DNA of 64,000 nucleotides, taken from NCBI RefSeq assembly GCF_041146395.1, contig NC_090990.1, positions 44,526,001-44,590,000 on the forward strand, read 5' to 3'. Positions 21,905 to 32,059 of the stretch are shown here, piece by piece. Below the pieces are notes generated by a model. That model searched no databases. It saw only the letters and a program-made list of their open reading frames with translations, and was not told the DNA's origin. The position numbers and the translations under genes are program-made. Positions within the stretch are counted from its first letter, which is position 1. The number at the start of each line of letters is the position of its first letter. Origin of the DNA: Eulemur rufifrons (Eukaryota; Chordata; Mammalia; Primates; Lemuridae).

Positions 21905-22012
21905 AATCTAGGTGAGGGAGCCTTTAAAAAATACAGATTCCTAGGCCCCCCCACCCTGCTGAGGATTCTCAGTCTTCGTGTCTGGGGTGGGGCCCGGGAA
22001 TCTGGTTCTAAG
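21905..22012 (-). repeat. MER5A fragment
   Basis: Antisense MER5A: 'aaaatacagattcctaggcc', 'ggggtggggcccgggaatct', 'ggttctaagtgtgg'. Confidence 0.6.
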
Positions 22013-22785
22013 TGTGGAAGTTGTCTCCTGGTACCCAGAGGAGACAGCCTGGGAGGACAGGTTGGCACTGAGGACTCGGGGGTCCACAGCAGTAGGGATG
22101 TGCAGCTGCCAAGTAGGCAAAGCAGGCCAAGGCAGAGCCATGCTGCACAGAGGCCAGGCCCAGGCTCAGCCAAGAGCTGGGGGCAGGAGGGAGCTTATCC
22201 ACAAAGGGAGAGACGGTGGATGCAGAGGCAGGCGGTACAAGAGAAATGAGGAGAGGGGATTAGAAACCCAGATAAAGGAATCTGGAAGGAGAAAAGCTGT
22301 GCCAGTCCCTGAGCAGATAGAGCAAGGACAATTCCGGGAGTTCCTGGATATGAATCAGAAGGTGGGAGGAGCAATTTGTTAATGTGATTGCAAGTTTATT
22401 GTTTTAAATTGAGGTTTGGTTTAATGAGAAACCACCACTGCCTGAGACCCTGGCAGCTGCGTGAGCCGTGGCAGCCGCTCCTGTGTCGGAGGGGCAGAGG
22501 AGATACGTGGGGGAGGAATAACGTCAGGTTTCCTGTTCCCGGGCTCCAAGGCGTCCTTGGAGTGATGTGCTTCTCTGGACTGCGAAGGCCGGGCCTTAGC
22601 TAGGAGGCCAGGCTTTTACCCTATGAACAGAAAGCTGGGAGCAATCCAGGGCCCTGGGGCTATAGCCAGCTCCACTGTCTCCCTCCTTTTTAAGTCTGTG
22701 CCACAAAATTCAGTATATACAGCTGGAAAGCTGCCATGAAATCAGAACATTTTGAGTTTGATACACACACTCCTATTTGGATAAT
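22013..22785. other. No recognisable feature, moderately G/C-rich
   Basis: Unique, purine-rich sequence. Overlapping open frames of 64-134 codons on both strands (for example 21978-22382) show no domain and are attributed to composition. Confidence 0.45.
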
Positions 22786-22789
22786 GAGG

Positions 22790-22990
22790 AATCATAGGCT
22801 TTAGAACTAAAAGGTTGCTCAAAGGTTTTCTATACCAAATTCTTCAATTTGCAGATGAGAAAACTGAGATCCCGAAAAATGGTAAGTCATCAAAGGTTAC
22901 CCCAGCAAATTACTGTCAGAGTTGAATTTATAATTTGCACATCCTAATTCATTGTCCAGGACCCCTATCCCCACTATGCTATGCCATCCC
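22790..22990 (-). repeat. MIR-family fragment
   Basis: Antisense pattern 'caatttgcagatgagaaaac', 'tgagatcccgaaaaatggta', 'cagagttgaatttataattt'. Confidence 0.6.
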
Positions 22991-23244
22991 CAAATCAGGA
23001 AAAAGGAATGACTCCTGAATATATTATTCCAGTCTTTACCTTATATCCCATTTAATGGCTACAGCCAATATCACGGGTGGCTATTAAATAGGTAAGTTAG
23101 TTTTCCTAAGCCATACATGGAGAGGTCTCTTTGTTTTGTTGTCACGATCCACACTAGGCTTCAAAGAGTCTCCCTCAAAGCTGGTACTAATAAAAACACC
23201 TGCTATTCAAGTTCCTTCCAAAGAGTTCAAAGCAGTTATTTTTA

Positions 23245-23480
23245 TTTCACCTACCATTTATTGAACACCTACTCTGTGCCAATTTGCTAGGTACATTAAT
23301 ATTCACTATTGTCAGCTCACAGCCATGCTGTGAGCTACCATTATTTTCTGCATTTAACATACAAGGAATCAAGGTTTAATAACTTGCTCAAGGTGACATT
23401 TTAATAAATGATGATGTTGGGTTCTGGGTCCAAGTCTTTCTGACTGCAGGGCCTATGAGCTTTCCTCTACTTACCCCAGC
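23245..23480 (-). repeat. MIR SINE
   Basis: Antisense MIR: 'accatttattgaacacctac', 'tctgtgccaatttgctaggt', 'taacttgctcaaggtgacat', 'tttctgactgcagggcc'. Confidence 0.8.
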
Positions 23481-23864
23481 CAGTATATTTCTAGTGTCTA
23501 GGTTATGTCTGTGCCTTTAGTTACCTTTACTTATGTTAGCCTATACTTAAACCAATGCATATTTGTATCTATAACAGAAGATAGAGCTTCTGTTTAACAT
23601 TATTGTGGGTAAATATGTTTGTAGATGCATTCTATAAGTGAGAAAGTTGAAGCCCAGAGTGGGAAAGTGACTTTAATAAAGGATATTTGAAGTAGCACAG
23701 GAGGCTGAGTTCCATCAATTGTGGGTAATAAGGCCAGGCTTAATAAGACCAGCGTAGGAAAGGAATAGCTATTTTTGGCTGTGTAGTAGATAGATCAATA
23801 ATATTGATGTTGATATTAATTTTGTTGAGTAATTTTGTTAATTAATACTGATACTAATCTCACT

Positions 23865-24035
23865 TGTGTAGTGACTTGTCATTTTCAAACCACCACTCCA
23901 GGAACAACGAAGGTATTTTTACCTCCCTTTAATGATTGAGAAAACTGACACTTCACAAGGTGAAGGGATTTTCCTAAAGTTACAGGACCAGGAAAGGTTG
24001 GATCCAAGGCTCAAGCCCTCTGTGTGCCCCTGCCA
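23865..24035 (-). repeat. MIR SINE
   Basis: Antisense MIR: 'ttacctccctttaatgattg', 'agaaaactgacacttcacaa', 'ggttggatccaaggctcaag'. Confidence 0.65.
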
Positions 24036-24954
24036 TGTCTACACGTCTGCTTTGGGGCAGCCTTTGCATCTAACAATGAGACAAGTCCTGCCTGGGAAGT
24101 GGAGCAGAGTGTCTTGATCCATTGTGAGTTCCTGTGCCCAGATCCCCTGGTTTCAAGCAAATCTCTGACCATCTCATCAGCTCCAGAACCTTACCTGGTA
24201 GTCAGAGGGAACTTTTAGCCAGAAGGTTGTACTTACTCTCTCATGTATTCATTTATGGCTGAGAAAATGAGCTTCTGTTTTCCTTTGCTGAACTTGGGAA
24301 CAAAAACAAAAAACACACAGAATAACCCAGCCTCATGTTCTGAAGCTGCCAACCACCTGTTAGGAGGACTTCCCACTCCAAGTTCAAAAGGTAGAACTGA
24401 CTGCCGGAGAAGTGTCTGTTTGGGGGCCCAGAGTCTAAGATTGCACTTGCGTCACTGGCTGCAAGAGTAGGATCGGGTCCACTGTTTTTCATGGCACAGA
24501 AACTCAATGCATGGTGCTTCACATCCATCTGCTATTTCTGAGCACTAGTGTTTACTTTGGGCCTTGCACATTAGCAGCTGATGGTGGGAAAACGCACATC
24601 TTGAGTTATTGCCCTACAGCAGCCTCACGTCTAAACTGCTGGCTGCTTCCTTATTATCTCTCTGGTTCATTTTCTTGTTTTCAATTTTCTCTTAACTGTG
24701 CATTCATGTAAGTCATTGTAAAGAACAAAGAGAAATAATTTTTTAAATTTCCCCATACTAGGCAGTATAGATATGTGGAGAAACTAAAAAGGAAAATTTC
24801 CTGGAAAATAGAATAATCAAAATCCCTGGTTATATCATTCAACAGCACCTCCCCCACCCCACCTTTCTATAACTCCAGTGTTTATCTGTGCTCTGTACTA
24901 CCACTCTGATGTAAGAATTTGGCTCTCTGAAGACAGTTAAAATTTAAAACGCAG

Positions 24955-25150
24955 CTCAATAGTTAAGAACACATAATTGATTCAAATTGTGGTTCCTCTG
25001 GCTGGCTGTGTGCCCCTGGGAAGTCACCTGATGCTCCATGCCTCATTTTCCCCATCTGTGAAATGGAAATAATAGTACCTATCTCAAAATGAGCTTATAT
25101 CTGTAAAGCACTTAGAAAAATGCCTGGCCATCTATGTTAGTTTAGCTATG
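24955..25150 (+). repeat. MIR SINE
   Basis: Sense MIR: 'ggctggctgtgtgcccctgg', 'cctcattttccccatctgtg', 'aaatggaaataatagtacct', 'gtaaagcacttagaaaaatg'. Confidence 0.85.
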
Positions 25151-25204
25151 ATTAATGTGATTTTAATAGATTTAAATTGTGAATTATAGCAGTGAGCAAG
25201 AGAA

Positions 25205-25345
25205 ATTCTAAGGTTCTTTTCTTCATTTAATAAATAGATGATGTCTTCCTTCTATATGTCAGGCATTAATATAGGTGTGTTAGATATAATGGTAAACAAA
25301 GCCAAGTTCCTACTTTCATAGAGCTTCTATCCTCCTGGGAGAGTT
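25205..25345 (-). repeat. L2 fragment
   Basis: Antisense L2: 'gtcaggcattaatataggtg', 'gtaaacaaagccaagttcct', 'catagagcttctatcctcct'. Confidence 0.6.
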
Positions 25346-25354
25346 CATAAACTC

Positions 25355-25800
25355 CCATACAAACATATATGTATATGTGTATGTAGGTATATGTGTATTG
25401 TATGTGTGCATAACTATATGTATCTGTATATGGGTGCACATGTATCATGTCTTCCTATGCATGTGTTTATATATGCATGGATATGGTGTTTATGCATGTG
25501 TATGTGTATGCATGTGTATGATTGCAGATATATATGGGATGTATGTATTTGTGTATATGCATGTGCATCCATGCATTTATATGTGAATTCATGTGTACAG
25601 GTATAGATATTGTGCATTTGCATGTGTATGCATGCACCTATATATGTGTGTTTATATTTTTGTGTGTCTGATGTATATGTTTATATTCGTGATTTGTCTG
25701 TTTATGTATGTGTGTATTTTTATATGTATGTATACATGTGTCCACATGCATATATATTTGCATGTCTCTGTGTGTGTGTTTGTGTGTGTGTGTGTGTATA
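25355..25800 (+). repeat. Long imperfect TATG/TG microsatellite
   Basis: About 445 bp of interrupted 'tgtatg', 'catg' and 'tata' units, ending in a clean (GT)n run at about 25767-25797. All open frames here (for example 25377-25586, rich in Met/Cys/Tyr/Val) are repeat artefacts. The tract resumes at 27081 on the far side of the mariner. Confidence 0.9.
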
Positions 25801-27080
25801 TGAGAGGACTTCAAGTAGTTGGTAGAAAATGGAATTAAAAGGTAAAATAAAAAATATAAACTTTATTTCTCAATATAAGCTCCGTCAAGGTCAAGACACT
25901 TTTGTAGGCAATGACACCAGCCATTTAATCCATCCCTAAAGAACTGAGGGTCCTGGGAATTTAACCATGTCAATACAGTCTTTTTTATATTATTAACTGA
26001 AGAAAAATGGATGTCCTTTACAGATTTTTTTTAAGATTAGGAAACAAAAAGAAGTCAGAAGTAGTCAAATCAGGACTGTAAGGTGGATGCCTGATGACTT
26101 CCCATGGAAACTCTCACAGAAGTGCCCTTGTTTGATAAGAGGAATGAGCAGGAGCATTGTTGTGGTGGAAGACTCTCTGGTGAAGCTTTTCTGGGCATTT
26201 TTCTGCCAATGCTTTGCTTCCTTTCTCAAAACACTCTCATGCTAAGATGTTATTATTCTTTGGCCCACCAGAAAGTCAACAAGCAAAATGCCTGAAACAT
26301 CCAAAAAACTGTTGCCATGACCTTTGCACTTTTGCTTTGACTGTACCACTCCTGCCTCTTGGTAGCCATTTCTTTGATTGTGCTTTGTCTTCAGGATTAT
26401 ATTGGTGAAGCCATGTTTCATCTCCTCTTACAATTCTTTGAAGAAATGCTTTAGGATCTTAATCCCACTTCTTTAAAATTTCCATCGAAATCTCTGTTCT
26501 TGTCTGGAGCTGATCTAGGTACAACAATTTTAGCACCCATTGAGTGGAAAGTTTGCTCAACTTTAATTTTTCAGTCAAAATTGTGTAAGCTGAACCAGTT
26601 GAGATGTCTGTGGTGTTCGCTATTTCTTCTGCTAATCATTGGTCCTCTTCAATTAGGGCATGAACAAGACGAATTTTTTTCCTCACAAATTGAAGTGGAT
26701 AATCTGCTACAGTGGGCTTCATCATTTACATTGTCTCATTCATTCTTAAAACAAGTTACTCATTTGTAAACTGCTGGTTCCATTGGGGCATTTTGCCCAT
26801 AAACTTTTTGTAAAGCACCAGTGATTTCACCGTTCTTCCATCCAGGATTCACCATAACTTTGATGTTTGTTCTTGCTTCAATTTTAGCAGAATTCATGTT
26901 GCTCTGATAGGAGCTCTTTTCAAACTGATACCTTATCCCTCTCAGCGCTTCAAAGTAGACCCTGTTGAGACATGTTGTAACAAGTTAATATGAATTTATT
27001 TTGGCACAAAAATATTTCTGAAATCCATGTATAGTTTTTTCTTAATAAGCATTCTTCATGAACTTTTTGAAGTCCCCTCA
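25801..27080 (-). mobile_element. Full-length mariner transposon, inactive
   Basis: A 1,280-bp Tc1/mariner element in antisense. The inverted ends are 'tgagaggacttcaagtagtt' at the left and, read backwards, 'tgaggggacttcaaaaagtt' at the right, each flanked by TA (25799-25800 and 27081-27082), the mariner target site. It sits inside the TATG/TG microsatellite, which continues on both sides. The 'ggacttcaaaaagtt' end recalls the HSMAR2 group, but the subfamily is not certain. The transposase is described separately. Confidence 0.92.
25863..26897 (-). pseudogene. Dead mariner transposase (DD34D type)
   Basis: The antisense frame runs from ATG (26895-26897) to TAA (25863-25865), 1,035 nt or about 344 codons, the usual mariner transposase length. 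The N-terminus reads MNSAKIEARTNIKV. Midway, GDETWLHQYNPED holds the first catalytic Asp. The second catalytic site reads HHNNAPAH, so the Asp is Asn (AAC, 26159-26161). PPYSPDLTTSDFF holds the third. The C-terminus is CLQKCLDLDGAYIEK, a standard mariner ending. It is disabled by in-frame TGA codons soon after the N-terminal helix-turn-helix region, a frameshift at an A-run, and the Asp-to-Asn change. Transposition is therefore impossible without help in trans. Confidence 0.88.
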
Positions 27081-27135
27081 TATATGTGCTTGTATGTGTG
27101 TATGCATGTGGATATGCATGCATGTGTCTGTATTA
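27081..27135 (+). repeat. Microsatellite, right part split by mariner
   Basis: 'tatatgtgcttgtatgtgtg' and 'catgtggatatgcatgcatg' continue the simple repeat of 25355-25800 after the mariner. Confidence 0.85.
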
Positions 27136-27334
27136 AGTGCTGTTTAAGTGCTATGAAAAAAAGTCTGTTTAAAGTTATGGAAAGTTCTAGGAGGTGCTAC
27201 TTTTATAGAGATGTCAGCAAAGTTCTGTCCAGATGGTGACATTTGAGGAAGCATACGTTAATGAAGTGAGGAAACATCTCATTGTATAAGCAGCAAGGCA
27301 GAGGTTAATCCAATCAGAAAGTATATGTTGGGCC

Positions 27335-27660
27335 GGTGCTTTGCCTCAGATATGTGCTGGGCACTGGGGATACCAAGACGAAGATGACCCAGTCCCTTCT
27401 GCATAGTTGCTCAGCAGCTAGTGGAGAAAGGTGACCAGTATTCAGAAAAACCCCAGGATATTCTGCTTCCTGCTTTTCTAAGAGCTGAGGAAAGTATTTC
27501 GAGAGCACAGGGCACAGCCAGCTCTGCCAGGACAAGTTAGGGAAGCATCCCCTAGGAGGTGAAAACTGAGATAAGCATTTCAAGAAGCAGGAATAGAATG
27601 TGCAAAGGTCCGGAGGTGTGAAAAGGCCTGGTGTAATCAAGGAGCATATCAGTGTGGCAA
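27335..27660 (-). repeat. L2 fragment, left part
   Basis: Antisense L2: 'tgtgctgggcactggggata', 'gacccagtcccttctgcata', 'ggtgaaaactgagataagca', 'gtgcaaaggtccggaggtg'. It resumes after the MIR at 27715. Confidence 0.8.
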
Positions 27661-27714
27661 ACTCACCTCTCAAGTATGGGAGCAGGAGCAGCAAGAGATT
27701 GCTGGGAAGATAGA

Positions 27715-27916
27715 GCCTACGTAGCACAGTCTGGCTCAGGAGTCAGACTGCCTGGGTTCAAATCCCAGCTCTGCCACTTATTACCAAGTTATTTAACTGC
27801 TCTGTGCCTCAGATTTCCCCTCTATAAATGGGGATGACAATAGTGCCTCCTAGGGTTATTGTATAGATGCCTTCTCCTTGACACATTGAGAGCACTCAAC
27901 AAGTGTTAGCTGCTCC
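27715..27916 (+). repeat. MIR SINE, full length, well preserved
   Basis: Sense MIR with nearly consensus head: 'ggagtcagactgcctgggtt', the pol III B box 'ggttcaaatcc' (27755-27765), 'cagctctgccacttattacc', 'tctgtgcctcagatttcccc', and the tail 'gagcactcaacaagtgttag'. It is inserted within an older L2. Confidence 0.92.
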
Positions 27917-27978
27917 AGGTTGGAAGCTCAAATGTAAAAGGCCTTGAATTCCAAGCCAAGGTGGTTGGATGCTAAAAT
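27917..27978 (-). repeat. L2 fragment, right part
   Basis: 'atgtaaaaggccttgaattc' and 'caagccaaggtggttggatg' continue the antisense L2 interrupted by the MIR. Confidence 0.6.
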
Positions 27979-28896
27979 TAATTTGAATCAACCCTATCTA
28001 TTCAAATAGCTTCCTTAGCACTAATTTTTATGTGAAATGTACGTGGAATGTTCTACATCAAGCATGTGCCTTTGAGAGTGCAGCTATGATTTTTAATACT
28101 AATGGAAGATACTCCAAAGAAATAGAGTCGTAAAAAAGATACCATCTCATTTTAAGCTTAGAACAAAAGTTTACTTAAAGTAGAATTAAGCACATATTTA
28201 TTTTGCCAGGCTATGGGGAGGATTCAGTAATTACCCAGTCCCTGGCAGTGCTTAGCACTTTACCTTTGCAACAGCAGCTGCCGAGCCTGCAGAACCGTGG
28301 CTGGATGGGAAGCAGTGTGTTCCCCCTTCTCTGCAGTCTGTATTTCACCATTACTGTTCTCATCCCCCAGGCCTGAGGGCGGGCAATGCTGACTTTCCCT
28401 GTCTCATACCCACTCCTGTCTCTCCCACTGCTGCTGTCTCCCACTGTCTGGTGTGAGAGGAATGTTATCTTTGCTCCTTTCTCTTTACCCTGTTATCTCT
28501 TCTCCAGTTTTCAAATGCAAACAGAAAATGCACAAAGTTTGCTTATTGTCTTCACTGTAATCTGAGCTGGTGAATAGTCTTCCAGAGCCCGACAGGATTT
28601 CCATGCCCATACTTCCAAATGCTCCAATCTTCCTTTTGTTGGTAATAATGACAGATTATCCCATATAACTTCCCTCTGTTCCTATTTTAGTTAGAAATTG
28701 CTATTTATCAGAGATAGGGAATGGAAAATATATGAAGGAGCAACAGAAAATAGGTTGTTTAGATTACTTCCAGTCATCCATAGGAAATTGAATTCATAGT
28801 AAGGATAACCAAAAATGAAAGTATTTCTATTTAAACTTAGAATGACTTGCAGTTTTTTTTAGAAAAAAATCTGATTTCTATCCTTATTTACTTTTT
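27979..28896. other. No recognisable feature
   Basis: Unique intronic sequence. Nothing identifiable on either strand. Confidence 0.45.
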
Positions 28897-29068
28897 GTAG
28901 TGGTTTTCAAACTTGAATATGCATAGTCACCCAAGGAACTAGTTAAAATGCACATTACCAGTCCCTGACCACCACAGATTCTGACCAGTGGGTTAACTGG
29001 CACCTAAATACCTACATTGTACCTAACCCCTATAAGAGCCTAATGGACGTCTCCAGTGGTGCCTTAAA
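28897..29068 (+). repeat. MER5A-like element
   Basis: hAT-Charlie relic: 'tagtggttttcaaacttgaa', 'cacattaccagtccctgacc', 'acagattctgaccagtgggt', with 'tctccagtggtgcc' at the end. Diverged. Confidence 0.6.
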
Positions 29069-29219
29069 AAATAGCAAGAGAGCGGCCTAAATCAAGTTGG
29101 TTACAGTCAAAACTTTTCTGTATATAATCCAAAAAGGGTAAAGTTGAATCCTGGCTAATTGAAAGACTGCTTTCTTAAATTTTTGTTTCAAAAGCATCTC
29201 AATAAAGATATTTTCCAAT

Positions 29220-29432
29220 CTGTTATGCTTACCAAGAGCTGGGCACTACCTAAGTGTTTATCTAGACAGCACTTAATGTGGACAACAAGCTTTATGGCTG
29301 TGCACATTCTCACCACCCCCTTTAAAGATAAGAAGGAGACTTGCTCAGACTCAGGCAGCTGGAGTGGTGGAGTAGAGAGTACTTGGTCTGTCTGAGCCCA
29401 GCTCTCTGCCTCTTACCATTATATAGCTTCAC
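29220..29432 (-). repeat. MIR SINE
   Basis: Antisense MIR: 'gggcactacctaagtgttta', 'aaagataagaaggagacttg', 'tgagcccagctctctgcctc', 'ttaccattat'. Confidence 0.65.
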
Positions 29433-29944
29433 ACAAGCCACTGTTAACAAAATTAACTAGATGATTTTTTTTTAAATGTTCTAAACCCAAAAGACATGCA
29501 TTTGCATCAAATGCTCAGGTCTAGGGAAAGCTAAAGCTATTAATATTCTGTTTAAAGAGAATATGTTAGGCTGTTGATCTGTATTGCTGCAGGTTCCTGG
29601 GCTGAATTTAGCCTAGAGAGTTAAAAATGTACCAGCCTTGTGACTCCCCACTGTGAAACCTTGAGTGGGGAATCTCCCACTAGTACCAATAGTATGAGTG
29701 AAAACTTCACATGCCTTCTATAGCTAGACCTCTCACAGCTGAAAGTTGTAAAGAAAAATCCACACAATTGGATTTTGTGAGATATATTAAATACACCCGA
29801 ATAATGTGGCTCTTCAAAAGAACTCAGATGCTGTCTGCTTTACTGTGGTGTAACATTGCTGCCCACCCTAATGCATGTGGCCTCATAATTCTTTCCCTTT
29901 GTGCATATCTCTATCCTTAAGTGTAACACACAGACAACACTTAA

Positions 29945-30095
29945 ACACCTAAATAGATGATTGCATTACTGTGTCCCCCACTTAGACTGTGAGCTTTTTG
30001 TGGGTGATAGAATCTGGTCATGTTCATCTGTGCAGCTTTGGGCTCCAGCTCTCAGCTCAATAAATAAATGAATATATGCATGAATGAATGGGTTA
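29945..30095 (+). repeat. L2 3' end
   Basis: Sense L2 tail: 'cccacttagactgtgagctt', 'tttgtgggtgatagaatctg', 'cagctcaataaataaatgaa', ending 'gcatgaatgaatgg'. Confidence 0.75.
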
Positions 30096-30239
30096 ACATA
30101 AACAACATGCTAAGCACTCAATTAATTACTATGGCAAATACAGTGATACAAAGAAACAGAGACATGTGGGCTGAGTTGTATGGAAATTTTTAAAAAAGGA
30201 TAAGTCACTTTTAGTTGAAACAGTAAGGCAAAGAAAAGA

Positions 30240-30372
30240 CAAAGATACTAATATTCATTGAGAGACCTCAGTGTGACAGGAATGTGCTGGAGAGTCTTCA
30301 TGTATTACCTTCACGTCCACTCCAGCAGCTTGCTCAAGGTCGCATAACTGGTAATGACAACCCCCAGGTGCC
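30240..30372 (-). repeat. MIR SINE fragment
   Basis: Antisense MIR: 'aatattcattgagagacctc', 'gcagcttgctcaaggtcgca', 'taactggtaatgac'. Confidence 0.55.
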
Positions 30373-30753
30373 AGCTCCCATGGTCCTTCAGGGAAGTGGG
30401 AAGGGGGTAGCCTTGGAACAGAATCTGGGATAATAGGTGTGTTCGTTCTCCCCGGAAGCGAGGAAATGTAGAGTATTTTGGATGGAGAGAATAATGTAAG
30501 TGATGGCACTGAAATGAGGTTGGGAAATGGTAAGCATTTCAATTTGGCTGAAACTTGTGATATCTATAAGGAATTTTTGGAATATGAGGCTATAAAGATC
30601 AAATAGGTGGAGACAGATTGGGAGTCCTTGAGTACCATGTTGAAAAGTTTGCACTTCCTTTCTCTCACTCCAGGTATTGGAAAGCCATTGAAGGTGATCT
30701 TAAGCAAGAAACTCATTCCAAGAAGGGCTTTAGATATTTAGGTCATTAAATAT

Positions 30754-32006
30754 GAAATGTCCAATTCCAAATCAAAAGTGTAGTTCATTATATCTCAACT
30801 AAGAAGCAGTATAATTAAAGTAGATGCCTAAATTATCAACACAGTTTTGCCATCTTACCAGTAGCTTATTTATGCCAATAGCAAAGAAGCCAAGAGAGTG
30901 AGTGGTGATGAAATCACGAAAGGTATTTTCCACAGCTTGTTGAGAATTGAATAATTTTCCTTGCAAGAAGTGGTCCAAAACCTGGAAAAAGTGATAGTCA
31001 GTTAGTTGGTACAAGGCCTGGTGAATATGGTAGATAACAAAGAGTTTCCAAGTCCAGCTTCTGTAGTTTGAGCAGCGTTCTTTGTGCAACATGTGGTCAA
31101 GCATTGTCTTGCTAGAGGATTGGCCTGTCTCTGTTGTCTAATCTCGGCTGCTTAATCACAAGCATCCTCATCATTTTGTCCAGTTGATTGCAGTAAACAT
31201 CAGCTGTAATTGATTGACCCAGTTTCATGAAGCTGTAGTGGAGAATACCAGTACTGGACCACCAAACAGACACCATTAGCTTTTTTTTTGATGAATATTT
31301 AGTTTTGGACTGTGTTTTGACACTTCATCTTTATGCAACCATTGTGCCAAATGCTTGCGATTGTCAAAAACAGTCTATTTTTCATCACACGTAAAAACAT
31401 AATGTAAAAATGGTTTGCCTTTATGTCCTGACAACAACGAAAGGCAAGCTTTGAGGTGATTTCTCTTCTGATGCTCATTTAATTCATGTAGTGCTCATCT
31501 ATCCAGCTTCTTTACCTTGCCCATTTGTTTCCAATGGTCCAATATTGTTCAAATAGTAATGTCAAACCTTGCTGCTAATTCACATGTAGGTTGAGATGAA
31601 TTCGTTTTCCACTATAGCTTTCATCTCATCATAATCCATCATGGTCTCAGATCACCCACATGGCTTATTTTTAAGATTAAGATCACCAGATGGAACTTCT
31701 CAAACCATCGATGTACTGCACATTCATTAGCCACATCCTTCCCAAACCCACTTGGTTGATATTTTGAGCTGTTTGTGCTGCATTGGTTCCATGACAGAAC
31801 TCATATTCACAAATAACATGAATTTTTGACTTATTCATGCTTTCACAAAAATTGCTCTAAAAAAAATTTTGACAGATAATCACAAGCCAAACCATGCATT
31901 TGAAAAACTGAGGATGTATCTTTACAATAAAAGTAAAACAAGAAGCTTCAAAGTGATGTCAGAGATATCAACTGTCAAACTTAGTATAAGGAGATTGTAC
32001 ATTTCA
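30754..32006 (-). mobile_element. Second full-length mariner, inactive, different family
   Basis: A 1,253-bp Tc1/mariner element in antisense. Inverted ends are 'tgaaatgtccaatt' at the left and 'tgaaatgtacaatc' at the right (read backwards). Both are bounded by TA (30752-30753 and 32007-32008). The ends and the protein differ from the element at 25801, so this is a separate family and a separate insertion. Its coding region resembles the Hsmar1/cecropia branch, but the end sequence is not the Hsmar1 end as I remember it. Confidence 0.88.
30799..31837 (-). pseudogene. Dead mariner transposase, Hsmar1-like
   Basis: Antisense relic of about 1.04 kb. The start is near 31835-31837 (MNKSKIHVICEYEF); then come TNAAQTAQNINQV and a DNA-binding linker region ending GKVKKLD. 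The first catalytic Asp is in TCDEK. The second site reads QDNA-stop-PH, in which the usual Arg codon has become TGA. The third reads PYSPG, so the catalytic Asp is Gly. After a frameshift the longest open stretch (30799-31104) reads LTDYHFFQVLDHFLQGK and ends WQNCVDN, matching the mariner C-terminus. Several stops, at least one frameshift and a lost catalytic residue show that it is long dead. Confidence 0.85.
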
Positions 32007-32059
32007 TACTTAACATAGTAATAAGGTATATATAGAAGCTATATTTGAAGAGATAATGA

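Noticed and set aside
22400..22620. G/C-richer stretch as a CpG-island promoter
   Set aside because: It is too short, with too few CpG pairs, and has no adjacent first exon or core promoter elements.
25377..25838. Cluster of open frames rich in Met, Cys, Tyr and Val on both strands
   Set aside because: They are translations of the TATG/TG microsatellite, which has few stop codons in some frames. Low complexity, not genes.
27755..27765. Pol III B box suggesting a tRNA gene
   Set aside because: It lies in the tRNA-derived head of a MIR. No cloverleaf with proper acceptor and anticodon stems can be drawn from the flanking bases.
30799..31104. 101-codon antisense frame as a domesticated transposase gene
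   Set aside because: It is the tail of a mariner with stops upstream, a frameshift, and the third catalytic Asp changed to Gly just before it. No sign of exaptation or splicing.
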